This document shows positions 36,236 to 44,999 of a stretch of 64,000 nucleotides of DNA, in pieces; position 1 is the stretch's first letter, and each line of letters starts with the position of its first letter. Below the pieces are notes generated by a model. The model was not told the origin of the DNA and searched no databases. It saw only the letters and a program-made list of their open reading frames with translations. A program made the translations under genes and the position numbers. This DNA is from Polyangiaceae bacterium (GTDB lineage: Bacteria; Myxococcota_A; Polyangia; Polyangiales; Polyangiaceae). Where the stretch lies: NCBI GenBank assembly GCA_025353725.1, contig JANXOF010000038.1:17423-81422 (forward strand). Direction: 5' to 3'.

Positions 36236-37059
36236 CGTCGACTCTCGGCGCGCGGGGAGTCCGTGTGCACTCTACGGCGATCGTTCATCCGTCCGCGGAG
36301 CTCGCGTGCGACGTGGAGGTGGGAGCGTATTGCGTCGTCGGTTCGCGCGTCCGCATTCATGCGGGAACGCGACTTTTGACTCATGTGGTCGTTGGGGGCC
36401 GCACCACGATAGGCGAAGGCAACACGCTTCATCCGTTCGTCGTCATGGGAGGGGAGCCTCAACTTCGCAGTCCGGAGTTGTTGAAACGAGACCCGAAAGG
36501 TGACGGTCCTGCGGCGCCGATTGAGGCGGTGCTGCTTATCGGCGACGGTAACGTGTTCCGCGAGGCCGTCACCGTCAATGGTTCAAGCGGTGTCAGCCCC
36601 ACGTCGATCGGCGCCCACAACCTCTTTATGGCTGGCGCTCACGTCGCCCACGACGTGGTCGTGGGATCGAACTGTGTCGTCGCGAACGCCGTCCAACTTG
36701 CGGGCCATGTCATCGTCGAAGACTGGGTAACCTTTGGCGGGCTCTCGGGTGTCGCTCAGCATTTACGTGTCGGCCAGAGTGCCTTTGTCGCCGCCGGGGC
36801 GATGTGCGAGCGGAGCGTTCCGCCTTTTGTGATCGTTCAGGGAGACCGCGCGCGCGTGCGAGCGCTCAATGTCATCGGGCTTGAGCGGAGAGGTGTCTCT
36901 CCGTCTTCGATACAGGCTCTAAAAACGGCGTTTCGCCAGGTGTTTCTGCGCCGCAAAGCCGACCAGAGCTTTGACCAAGCCGTCCGCGGATTGAACGTGG
37001 CGGACCCTCTTGTCGCGGCGCTTGCCCGGGCCCTAACAGCCTGTTCTCTAGCGGGTTAA
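36232..37059 (+). CDS. lpxA: acyl-ACP--UDP-N-acetylglucosamine O-acyltransferase
   Basis: A 275-aa hexapeptide-repeat enzyme for the first step of lipid A synthesis. It starts VRVHSTAIVHPSAELACDVEVGAYCVVG, has the catalytic His at 140 (AGAHVAHDVVVG), the AQLGH-type LAGH motif and the helical C-terminus (LNVIGLERRGVSP). Start GTG 36232, which overlaps the lpxD stop codon, with GGAGGGA about 5 bases upstream, so coupled translation is very likely. The frame is open further upstream, but that part overlaps lpxD and is not conserved. In most genomes fabZ sits between lpxD and lpxA; here it is absent. Confidence 0.95.
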   Translation: MTSTLGARGVRVHSTAIVHPSAELACDVEVGAYCVVGSRVRIHAGTRLLTHVVVGGRTTIGEGNTLHPFVVMGGEPQLRSPELLKRDPKGDGPAAPIEAVLLIGDGNVFREAVTVNGSSGVSPTSIGAHNLFMAGAHVAHDVVVGSNCVVANAVQLAGHVIVEDWVTFGGLSGVAQHLRVGQSAFVAAGAMCERSVPPFVIVQGDRARVRALNVIGLERRGVSPSSIQALKTAFRQVFLRRKADQSFDQAVRGLNVADPLVAALARALTACSLAG

Positions 37060-37065
37060 TCACGC

Positions 37066-38091
37066 TTAGAGAACTTTCGAATCGAGGAGATGGGCGTGCA
37101 CGACACGACGCGGTTTTGCTCCTGCGTTGGCAGCGTCGCCCTTGACCGAAAAAATGTCGGGGTCAACGATGACGACGGGAATTTTCAATTCGCGTGAAAC
37201 TTTGATGACATGAATCTTCGGGAGCACGTCGAGAATCGCGACTTTAGGCGACTCTACGCCCTCGCCTTTCGACGTTTGCTCCCCGAAGAACGAAACGTCC
37301 GTTCCCGAATCATGACCGCTCGGGATCTTCCACGCGGAGGTGATCTCTACCCGCATCTCTGTCCGCGACGCATGGGGTGGCATGCGGAGGGTCGTGCCCG
37401 CCAACCCCGAGCGCGCCAGCTCGGCCGTTTGAGCCCAGGCTCCAGTCTCACCGTCACACTCCACGACTTCGATACCGACAATCATTCCTGCGTCATCGGC
37501 AACCGCGCGGAACACGGCGCGACCCCGGACCGGAGCGACACTTGCGAACGTGGCGCTACACAACGCTCGGAGCACGGGCGCTTCGGGCCCGAGTCCGAGA
37601 TCGCGGTCACGTTTTTGGGCTGGCTCGCGGAAGAGGTCGCGGGTCGCGCGCTTTGACTCCGGCAGTGACAGCGCCGCTCGTGCGAACGCTTTCTTCGTCA
37701 CGACCGCAAGCTCAACGCGAAAAATTTGTGCGATGCCTCCCACCGTCACCCCCGCGAAGGGCGCTGCGGTGAGCTCCTTGTCCGCGGATGCACGTAGAGG
37801 TGCCTGCGGCGCGATCCGCACGCCCGGACGAGGGCGGCCGTGAATCGTGGCGATGGCGGAAGCGCGGTGCGGCTGGGGCCCGAGAGCTGGGCCGAGGTCG
37901 GTCCCCTCGAGGGTGACTTCGATGGTCTGGTCGCTTGCGGCTGCGGCTTCCTCTGAGCTAGGCCCGGCCCGCGTCGTCTGGCCCCGCGAAGAACCGACAA
38001 CGGCCTGCGAGAGTGGGGTCTCCCGCGCGCGAGAAAACGAAGAGGCGAGCGAACCCCAAAGTGCGCCGTGAATCGAAGTCGCCACCAGCAA
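37066..38091 (-). CDS. TonB-like envelope protein of unknown role
   Basis: A protein of at least 341 aa. The only normal start in frame is TTG 38091, which cuts into a hydrophobic segment; the frame is open for another 25 codons and would add a basic run (AQRRRSLR) before that segment, giving a TonB-like single N-terminal membrane helix. No ATG or GTG lies there, so a rare start (for example CTG 38133) or a sequence error may be involved. A Pro/Ala-rich linker follows; residues 115-260 look beta-rich (GRAVFRAVADDAGMIVGIEV, as in TonB/AgmX-type proteins). No family is certain. Convergent with lpxA, 6 bases apart. Confidence 0.6.
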   Translation of the reverse strand: MLVATSIHGALWGSLASSFSRARETPLSQAVVGSSRGQTTRAGPSSEEAAAASDQTIEVTLEGTDLGPALGPQPHRASAIATIHGRPRPGVRIAPQAPLRASADKELTAAPFAGVTVGGIAQIFRVELAVVTKKAFARAALSLPESKRATRDLFREPAQKRDRDLGLGPEAPVLRALCSATFASVAPVRGRAVFRAVADDAGMIVGIEVVECDGETGAWAQTAELARSGLAGTTLRMPPHASRTEMRVEITSAWKIPSGHDSGTDVSFFGEQTSKGEGVESPKVAILDVLPKIHVIKVSRELKIPVVIVDPDIFSVKGDAANAGAKPRRVVHAHLLDSKVL

Positions 38092-38249
38092 TGCCCGGAG
38101 CGACCTTCGTCGTTGTGCCGTGATCGCGAACAGGCCACAAGACGTGCCATCCTCGGAGCCAACGGGTCAACGCGGGCGTCTTATGGATGAGCAAACAGGT
38201 GGGCGATCCCCTTGCATTAGAGCACCAGCATCCTTACGGTCTCCGCAAA

Positions 38250-38864
38250 ATGACGGATAAAGTTCATCGTGCGCTTCGACTCCTCATCCATGCCCTCATG
38301 TTTGTAGGCCTCTTCGCACTACCCGGCTGCCAGAAGTATGACGAGCTCGTCGAGAAGGACCAAGTCGCGCTGCAAAAGTGGTCGGATCTCGAAGCGGACC
38401 TCCAACGGCGTTCCGAGTTGATTCCTAACCTTGTTGCGACAGTCAAAGCGTCGGCCAACTACGAGCAGTCGACGCTCACGAAAATCACGGAGGCCCGCGC
38501 GTCTGCCACCAGCATCAAGCTGACCGGTGATGACTTTAGCAACCCTGAAAAAATGAAGGCTTTCGAGGCGGCGCAAGCAAAACTCAGTTCGGGCGCGATC
38601 GGCAGGCTGCTGGTGCAAAATGAGAACTACCCAAAGCTCCAGGCGAATGGCCAATTCACCGACCTGATGAAGCAACTCGAGGGCACCGAGAACCGTATCC
38701 TGCGTGCGCGTCAGGAGTACAACGAGGCTGTAAAAGCCTACAACTCCGAGCTCGGAAAGATCCGCGGCTCGATTGTAAATAAGGCGACGGGACAACCTTT
38801 CAAACCTCGCGTCTACTTCTCCGCGGCACCGGAGTCGACAGCGGCCCCTAAAGTGTCCTTCTAG
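38250..38864 (+). CDS. LemA-family lipoprotein
   Basis: A 204-aa LemA-like protein: signal peptide with lipobox LPGC, then YDELVEKDQVALQKWSDLEADLQRRSELIPNL, the LemA hallmark, and helices closing with NRILRARQEYNEAVKAYN. LemA proteins form anti-parallel helical bundles with the N-terminus in the membrane; their function is unknown. Here a lipobox replaces the usual transmembrane helix. Start ATG 38250; the frame extends to ATG 38187 but the extension is polar and would precede the signal peptide. Confidence 0.9.
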   Translation: MTDKVHRALRLLIHALMFVGLFALPGCQKYDELVEKDQVALQKWSDLEADLQRRSELIPNLVATVKASANYEQSTLTKITEARASATSIKLTGDDFSNPEKMKAFEAAQAKLSSGAIGRLLVQNENYPKLQANGQFTDLMKQLEGTENRILRARQEYNEAVKAYNSELGKIRGSIVNKATGQPFKPRVYFSAAPESTAAPKVSF

Positions 38865-39019
38865 GCTCTCATCACGCACTTCTCATGCTCGCGGTGCACC
38901 TCGAAGGCCGTGAGCTGCGCGTTTCGTTCGCAGGGTGTTACGTACGCCTTGCCGGAATGCGATACGTAATCAGCCTAAGGCAACGACGCGCGCAGAGCTC
39001 TGTTACGCTGCAGTGAAAG

Positions 39020-40702
39020 ATGGCGCGGCGGCGTAGCTACTGGGCTTGGGGATATGAAGACCGGTTTCCGAGCGCGGAGACGCGCGCGGAGCTCGCGGAG
39101 CGCGTGGGCGGTGCCTTAGGCCTTCCGGGATTTGGCTCCGCGCGTGCGCAGGCTCCGCTGCCGAAGCTCGAGGCCATGCGCCCTCTTGCGGAGCCTCGGT
39201 ATACTCCGCCCAGGGAGCTTCGGGGCATCGGTACGACCGAACCACACGCGCGAGCCAGCCACACCTACGGTCGGGGCTATCGCGACCTGGTTCGCGGCTT
39301 TCGAGGTGAGTTCGACTCGGCGCCCGACTGGGTCTTTTACCCAACCGAAGAGGCCCACCTTTCCGAGCTGTTTCGCTTTTGCGAGCATGAGTCAGTCGCC
39401 CTTATCCCGTTCGGCGGTGGTACGGGCCTGGTGGGTGGAACGGAACACCTGGCGACAGGCCGTTTTCGAGGTACGGCATGCGTGGACCTGACGGCGATGG
39501 ATCGCGTGCTCGAGGTCGACTCCCTCTCGCACGCGGCACGTATCCAAGCGGGAGCGAGTGGACCGCGTATCCGAGAGCAGCTTCACGGGTACGGGCTTGC
39601 GCTCCGCCACTACCCACAAAGTTTCGAGCTATCCACACTCGGAGGCTGGATAGCGACGCGCGCGACGGGTCACTACGCGACGCTGTACACCCATATCGGC
39701 GACTTCGTCGAATCGGTGCGAATGATGACGCCTGCAGGCTCGTTCGAGACGCAGCGCTTACCGTCCTCAGCCGCGGGCTTGCGCCCTGATGCACTCGTGC
39801 TCGGGTCGGAAGGCGCGCTCGGGATTATCACCGAGGCGTGGGTTCGCCTGCAAAGGCCCCCACGTTGGCGCGCCTCTGCAAGCGTTCACTTCGCTCGTTT
39901 CGAAGACGGCGTTGATGCCGCGCGCATGCTCTCCCAGTCAGGGCTGTATCCGTCGAACTGCCGCCTCCTCGACCCCTTTGAAACCCTGCTTCATCAGGTC
40001 GCGAACAATGGCGCAAGTGTGCTGCTCATCGCGTTCGAATCCGCCGACCATCCCGTTGACGCGTGGATGGAGCGCGCGCTCTCGATTGCGACAGACCTCG
40101 GTGGTCAGTGCGACGAACCGAAGTACACGATCGACGTCGTGAACTCGATAGCTCCGCGCGCTCTGGCCATGCTTGAGTCTCCGCCGCCTTCTCGACCCTC
40201 CCCGGTCGATCATGACACGCACGACGCAGCGCACTGGAAGCAAGCGTTTCTCGAGGCGCCATACCTTCAGAGCGCGCTCGTTTCGCTCGGCGTGGTGTGC
40301 GACACCTTCGAGACGGCGTGCACCTGGGATCGTTTTGCCGAGCTTCATGACGCCGTGACCCGCGCCGTGGGGGCTGCGATGAACACGGCCTGCGGGAGCG
40401 GTCTTTTGAGTTGTCGATTTACACACGTCCACGCCGATGGGCCCGCGCCGACCTACACCTTCCTCGCCCCAGGGAGGCCTGGTGACGAACTATCGCAGTG
40501 GGCCGCGATCAAAGCCGCGGCGAGGGATGCCGTCGTCGCGCACGGTGGCGGCCAGCACTATCAGGCGGTCGGGAGACTTTACCAGCCCGACTATCGTAAG
40601 GAGATTTCCCCTCTTTTCGCCTCCGTCCTCGAGGCCGCAAAAGGTCGGTTTGACCCGAGGGGGATCCTGAACCCGGGCTGCCTGCTCCCGTCGAAGCCGT
40701 AG
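39020..40702 (+). CDS. FAD-linked oxidase, alkyl-DHAP-synthase-like
   Basis: A 560-aa flavoprotein of the vanillyl-alcohol-oxidase fold. The FAD-binding domain has PFGGGTGLVGG at 130-140 and the alkyldihydroxyacetone-phosphate synthase hallmark RHYPQSFELSTLGGW near 200, with YTHIGDFVESVRMMTP after it. AGPS swaps an acyl for an alkyl chain on DHAP, the ether-bond-forming step in ether lipid synthesis, known in myxobacteria. One oddity: the His-His-His active-site loop of AGPS appears here as H513-Y514-Q515 (GGQHYQAVGR), so the enzyme may use another substrate. Ends with the family RGILNPGCLLP. Start ATG 39020. Confidence 0.85.
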   Translation: MARRRSYWAWGYEDRFPSAETRAELAERVGGALGLPGFGSARAQAPLPKLEAMRPLAEPRYTPPRELRGIGTTEPHARASHTYGRGYRDLVRGFRGEFDSAPDWVFYPTEEAHLSELFRFCEHESVALIPFGGGTGLVGGTEHLATGRFRGTACVDLTAMDRVLEVDSLSHAARIQAGASGPRIREQLHGYGLALRHYPQSFELSTLGGWIATRATGHYATLYTHIGDFVESVRMMTPAGSFETQRLPSSAAGLRPDALVLGSEGALGIITEAWVRLQRPPRWRASASVHFARFEDGVDAARMLSQSGLYPSNCRLLDPFETLLHQVANNGASVLLIAFESADHPVDAWMERALSIATDLGGQCDEPKYTIDVVNSIAPRALAMLESPPPSRPSPVDHDTHDAAHWKQAFLEAPYLQSALVSLGVVCDTFETACTWDRFAELHDAVTRAVGAAMNTACGSGLLSCRFTHVHADGPAPTYTFLAPGRPGDELSQWAAIKAAARDAVVAHGGGQHYQAVGRLYQPDYRKEISPLFASVLEAAKGRFDPRGILNPGCLLPSKP

Positions 40703-40727
40703 CTGCAGCCAGGGCGTTTACCGATGG

Positions 40728-43208
40728 CTAAAGCGCGCAGGGCGGGCCGTAGCCGGTATTGGTCTGCGGCGCCGCAAAGGGAAGCTTCGCGGAGGCTCCG
40801 ACGAGGTTTCCAGCGTCTTTCGCCACGATGCCGCCGTAGCTAATGCTGAATACGAAGTTTTCCAGGAACACGCCGCGCCTCACCTGCGGACCATACGTGC
40901 CTCCGCAGTAGCCTTGCGGGTTCTTCGAGACGAGGTCCGTATGGTCGATGGCCCCAAGCTTGGCGAAGCCTGAGCTCGCATTGACGCTGAATAGTTCGAG
41001 CGAACTATGCATCGCGCCACCGTTCTGAGAGTAAGCAAAGTACGGGAAGGCGAGGAGTTTCTTGTCCGCAAAGTACGTGAATGCTTTGGCGTCGTGCTCG
41101 GCGTCGCTAAACCCGTATTCGGAACCCGTGTACGTAAACTTGTGAGCCAGAATTGGGTTTGTTCCGTTGGCGACGTCAAAAATCTGAAGTTGAAGACCTT
41201 GTGCTTGGCCCGTGCCCGTTGCGTCACGTCCGATGGTGAGCAGGTGGGTCGCGTCGAGCGGGTGCATGTACTCGCTGAACCCAGGAATTTTCAGCTCGGC
41301 GAGCTTCTTGGGAGCCTTCGGATCGTCGAGGTCGAGGACAAAGAGCGGGTCGACGCGTCGGAAGGTGACCACGTAACCGCGACCTTCCAGGAAACGAACG
41401 CTATAAATCTGTTCGTTCGGCGCAAGGTCGCCGACGTCACCCACGGTGTCCAGCCAAGCGCCGTTCACGCCCAAAACGAAAACGTGATTGACGGTTTGAG
41501 GTCGGTCGAGCGCGCCCTCGGTCTGGCCGGCAAATGTCGGCTGAGCGTACGCCCCCGTCTGGTCAACGTACATGCGATTTTCGCTTGTGGCGATACGCAG
41601 GTAACCGTTGCGATCATCGAGGGAGAATTTATCCTTCACCTGGCCAACGACGGTCCCGGAGGCGACGTAGTTCGGAAAGCCCGGGTCGGTCGCGAACTCG
41701 AACTTATGAACATGCGTCTTATTTTTCGCCCAAGCCGTGACGGCGGTAGGCGCGGTGGTTCGCGGCGCAAGGCTTTTCATTGAAGGTGCGCTCGGCGCGG
41801 GCACCGGCGTGTCGGGTGCGGGAGGCGACGCGACGGCTACAGAGCCGCCGCCGCTCGCGGCCACGGGACCGTCTTGCCACGAAAACGGCGGCTCAACCCA
41901 CGCCTGGGCCGCGAGGTACAGCGTATCGGCGCTGCCATAGACCGTTTCTGTACGACCTAAGATGGCAGACTCGCGGGGGAGCGCCGTTGGGTTCGCGAGA
42001 TCGACCGACGCTATCTCGGTGAGACCGCTCTCGGTCGTTCCAGTCGTTGGGATATAGAAGTCCTCACAAGCCACGCTCGACACCGCGACAGCGGCTCCGT
42101 TTTTCGTAAACGTGTTGGGCATCCAGTCGTTGAGTTGGCTCGCGTCGATCGAGGTCTTGTTCGCGGTACGTAGCCTTTCGAGCGCAGCTATCATCGCGGA
42201 GGCCGTCTGCGGATAGGCGTTCGGTTGAGACACGTTTGGGTCGGACACGCTGTAGGCGATTTGTGGCCCGTGCGCGTAGCTCGAAAGGACGGTACGCACA
42301 TGGGTGCCGACGCGGCGTGAGTCGAGGTAAGAGCCCTCGAAATACATCTCCCGTGCAACTTGCGCCGTGACTCCGTTGTGGGTGAGGACCGTCATTTTTG
42401 TAAGCGGGACGTACGCTTCGACGCCGCTCACGGGCGCCGCCGGGTCTGAGACTCCGGACGGTGCTCCTGCGGACGCTTTTGCATCTCCTCTGTCCTGACT
42501 ACCGACACCGGCATAACTGTAATCTGAATAGGTATTCTTCGGTTTGATGCCCGCAGCGGCGTAAAGACTTGCGCCGTTCACTTGCGAGTAGACAACGACT
42601 TTGCCTCCCTCGACGAACATCTCCGTCGGCGTCCCTTCGATATCGAGCGACGATAGCTCCTTCAGATCCGTCGCGGGCCAGGCTTTGACGATCTTGAAGG
42701 CCTTCCCGTGGATGATGTAGAGGTTCGCGCCGTCCGTTTTGACGAAATCGGCTTCGTCGACGCCCTGAACTTGCGTGTTGGTCTCGGAATGGGACGCCGC
42801 GGCGGGAGCTGAGGTGCTGTTCGCGGCGCCTGCCGCGGGAGCGGAAGGCGAAGCGGCTCCCGACTTCGCGTCCGCCGCCTCGACGGGCGCACCTGACGAT
42901 GACCCCCGCTCTGCAAACCCACCGCCGTAATACCCGCCGTACGACGCGCAGTTCGACTCGGAGCCACCGCTTCGAACAAGGCACTGCTGAATGGATTCGA
43001 CTTGTCGATCGATACCCTTGTTGAGTTTGTAGGTCGCGTCCGCTTTCAGGTCTGAAAGGAGGTCGCCGCATCCTTTGGCTCGATGGAGCGACGCGCGCGC
43101 CGTCCCGCTCGAAGAATCCTTCGACGTAGTTCGGCCTGTCCCGGCGCAGCCGAGTGCGGTGGCGCAGGTGGTTGCCGTGATGAGCACGAAAGCAGTATGG
43201 ATCTTCAT
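40728..43208 (-). CDS. secreted beta-propeller domain lipoprotein
   Basis: An 826-aa exported protein with lipobox ALGC, a Ser/Ala/Pro-rich linker (about 110-140), then a beta-propeller domain of the family annotated as secreted proteins with C-terminal beta-propeller: the entry motif TQVQGVDEADFVKTDG near 145 is characteristic, with later blades (YSVRFLEGRGYVVTFRRVDPLFVLDLDDPKAPKK shown in part as RFLEGRGYVVTF). Role unknown; a surface binding or protease-associated function is often guessed. GGGAG about 9 bases upstream of ATG 43208. Confidence 0.85.
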   Translation of the reverse strand: MKIHTAFVLITATTCATALGCAGTGRTTSKDSSSGTARASLHRAKGCGDLLSDLKADATYKLNKGIDRQVESIQQCLVRSGGSESNCASYGGYYGGGFAERGSSSGAPVEAADAKSGAASPSAPAAGAANSTSAPAAASHSETNTQVQGVDEADFVKTDGANLYIIHGKAFKIVKAWPATDLKELSSLDIEGTPTEMFVEGGKVVVYSQVNGASLYAAAGIKPKNTYSDYSYAGVGSQDRGDAKASAGAPSGVSDPAAPVSGVEAYVPLTKMTVLTHNGVTAQVAREMYFEGSYLDSRRVGTHVRTVLSSYAHGPQIAYSVSDPNVSQPNAYPQTASAMIAALERLRTANKTSIDASQLNDWMPNTFTKNGAAVAVSSVACEDFYIPTTGTTESGLTEIASVDLANPTALPRESAILGRTETVYGSADTLYLAAQAWVEPPFSWQDGPVAASGGGSVAVASPPAPDTPVPAPSAPSMKSLAPRTTAPTAVTAWAKNKTHVHKFEFATDPGFPNYVASGTVVGQVKDKFSLDDRNGYLRIATSENRMYVDQTGAYAQPTFAGQTEGALDRPQTVNHVFVLGVNGAWLDTVGDVGDLAPNEQIYSVRFLEGRGYVVTFRRVDPLFVLDLDDPKAPKKLAELKIPGFSEYMHPLDATHLLTIGRDATGTGQAQGLQLQIFDVANGTNPILAHKFTYTGSEYGFSDAEHDAKAFTYFADKKLLAFPYFAYSQNGGAMHSSLELFSVNASSGFAKLGAIDHTDLVSKNPQGYCGGTYGPQVRRGVFLENFVFSISYGGIVAKDAGNLVGASAKLPFAAPQTNTGYGPPCAL

Positions 43209-43531
43209 GGTGGTCGAGCTCCCAAGGCGACATTCAGCAATGCGCAGGCCAAAGGCGCGTCGATGCGCGCTGACCTAGAATACAGTCTCTACGGAGCAAA
43301 GCACACGCTGCGTACTCAGGCAGGCGAGTCAGCCTGTGGCACCACTTGGCACAGGCGGTGCGTCGGGCCGTGTGCGTTCCGGTGGCGCGTGCCGCATTGC
43401 CGCATCGAAGCTCGGCTGGGCTGCTATGACACGGCTTGTGCTGCGTACCTGTCACGAGCCCTCCGTACGAATCCCGACATTCTTGACCCTTTCCGCGAAC
43501 TTCGGTCCATCCGAGTTCGAAGTACGGACTT
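43209..43531. other. divergent intergenic region
   Basis: About 320 bases between the divergent beta-propeller and symporter genes. No gene seen. A perfect 7-bp hairpin, GCCTGTG (43332-43338) with CACAGGC (43350-43356), is the only clear structure and might be an operator or part of a leader. No riboswitch recognised. Confidence 0.4.
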
Positions 43532-44884
43532 ATGCCCGATAGCCCCAAAGTCGTAGTTTCTGGCTCTCCAAACGAATCTGCCTCGGGAGGGTTGGCGCCG
43601 CGCGCGCGCAAACCGTTTTGGCGATCAAGTACGGCGCTCATCTTTCTCGCTCTCCTGCTCGGTGTCGTCGTCGGTGGGTTTCTTCCCTCCGACCGCCACC
43701 CGTCGGCATTTGCGTTCTTCCAATTTTGCTCCAAGGGCTTCCTCGCGCTGATTAAAGGGATCATCGTCCCCCTCCTCGTCGCGTCGATCATCACTGGAAT
43801 TGCGCAAACCGGAGACCTCAAAGCGGTTGGGCGGATGGGGGCCAAGTCACTTTTGTACTTCGAGGCTGTGACGACGATCGCTCTTTTCTTGGGGCTCGGA
43901 ATAGCGAACTGGCTGAAGCCGGGGGAGGGCTTGCCGCTCAAAGCCGAGGCGAGTGCAGTGCTCGCGCCGCAACAGACGGGTTGGCAAATCGCACTTCACG
44001 CGTTTCCGTCGAACGTCATCGAGCACGCCGCGAAGGGAGATATTCTCCCCGTTGTCGTCTTTGCCACGCTTTTTGGGATCGCGCTTACGCGTGTTGGCGA
44101 ACGCGGTGCACTGGTTCTTCGCTTTTTCGATGGCGTCGCTCAGGTCATGTTTAAATATACAGCCATGGTCATGTCGCTGACCCCGGTCGGTGTATTTGGT
44201 GCCATGGCGTACAACGTGAGCCATATGGCGGCCGGCGCGCCCGGAAGCAGCCTGAAAGGCTGGCCGGCAGTGTTCGATTTGCTTGCCCACTATTCGGTGC
44301 TCGTCGGCAGTTTGTATCTGGCGCTTTTTCTCCTCTTTTTACTCGTGTTCGTTCCAGTGATGCTCGTCGCGCGCATTCCAATTCTCGAATTTCTACGACA
44401 CGTCCGCGAACCGGCAACACTCGCTTTTTCGACGGCTTCGAGCGAGGCTGCGCTTCCCAAGCTCCTTGAGCAGATGGAGAAATTTGGCGTTCCGCGCCGC
44501 GTCGCGAGTTTCGTTATCCCTACTGGGTATTCGTTTAATCTCGACGGCTCTACGCTTTATCTCGTTCTCGCTTCGCTGACGATCGCGCAGGCGGCGAAGA
44601 TTGAAATGAGCCTAACGTCACAAATCGCGATGGTCTTCACGTTTATGCTTACCTCGAAGGGCGTTGCCGGTGTCCCGCGGGCGACGCTCGTGATCATCGC
44701 GGGGACGGCGCAGAGTTTTGGTCTCCCGGGAGAGGCAGGCGTGGCGATGATCCTCGCGGTTGACGAAGTCATGGATATGGCGCGCTCGGCGTTGAATCTG
44801 ACCGGAAATGGGCTGGCTGCGTGCGTCATTGCCCGCTGGGAAGGCGTGTTCGGGGAGACACCCGAGCTTGAAAGCGCCCCGTGA
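43532..44884 (+). CDS. dicarboxylate/amino acid:cation symporter (DAACS)
   Basis: A 450-aa inner-membrane symporter of the GltP/DctA family, importing glutamate, aspartate or C4-dicarboxylates with H+ or Na+. Eight helices and two re-entrant hairpins are indicated; hallmark motifs are the Ser-rich hairpin STASSEAALPKLLEQ, PTGYSFNLDGSTLY and the substrate-site MDMARSALNLTGNGLA (in place of DRxxTxxNVxGD). Start ATG 43532. The ending is short and acidic. Substrate preference cannot be assigned; the Asn-Leu-Thr variant in the last motif fits a dicarboxylate or neutral substrate as well as an acidic amino acid. Confidence 0.92.
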   Translation: MPDSPKVVVSGSPNESASGGLAPRARKPFWRSSTALIFLALLLGVVVGGFLPSDRHPSAFAFFQFCSKGFLALIKGIIVPLLVASIITGIAQTGDLKAVGRMGAKSLLYFEAVTTIALFLGLGIANWLKPGEGLPLKAEASAVLAPQQTGWQIALHAFPSNVIEHAAKGDILPVVVFATLFGIALTRVGERGALVLRFFDGVAQVMFKYTAMVMSLTPVGVFGAMAYNVSHMAAGAPGSSLKGWPAVFDLLAHYSVLVGSLYLALFLLFLLVFVPVMLVARIPILEFLRHVREPATLAFSTASSEAALPKLLEQMEKFGVPRRVASFVIPTGYSFNLDGSTLYLVLASLTIAQAAKIEMSLTSQIAMVFTFMLTSKGVAGVPRATLVIIAGTAQSFGLPGEAGVAMILAVDEVMDMARSALNLTGNGLAACVIARWEGVFGETPELESAP

Positions 44885-44999
44885 AGTCACGATCCAGTGC
44901 ACGATGTAGGAGCTCCGGTTCCACGATCATCGGCCGGGTTAAGTGACAGGCGGCGAACGCGGCGTCGCCTGGCACGAGCGTTGCTCGTAATCTCACCGC

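Noticed and set aside
40728..44884. possible functional link between the beta-propeller lipoprotein and the symporter
   Set aside because: They are divergent with more than 300 bases between them and no shared motif; proximity alone is not evidence.
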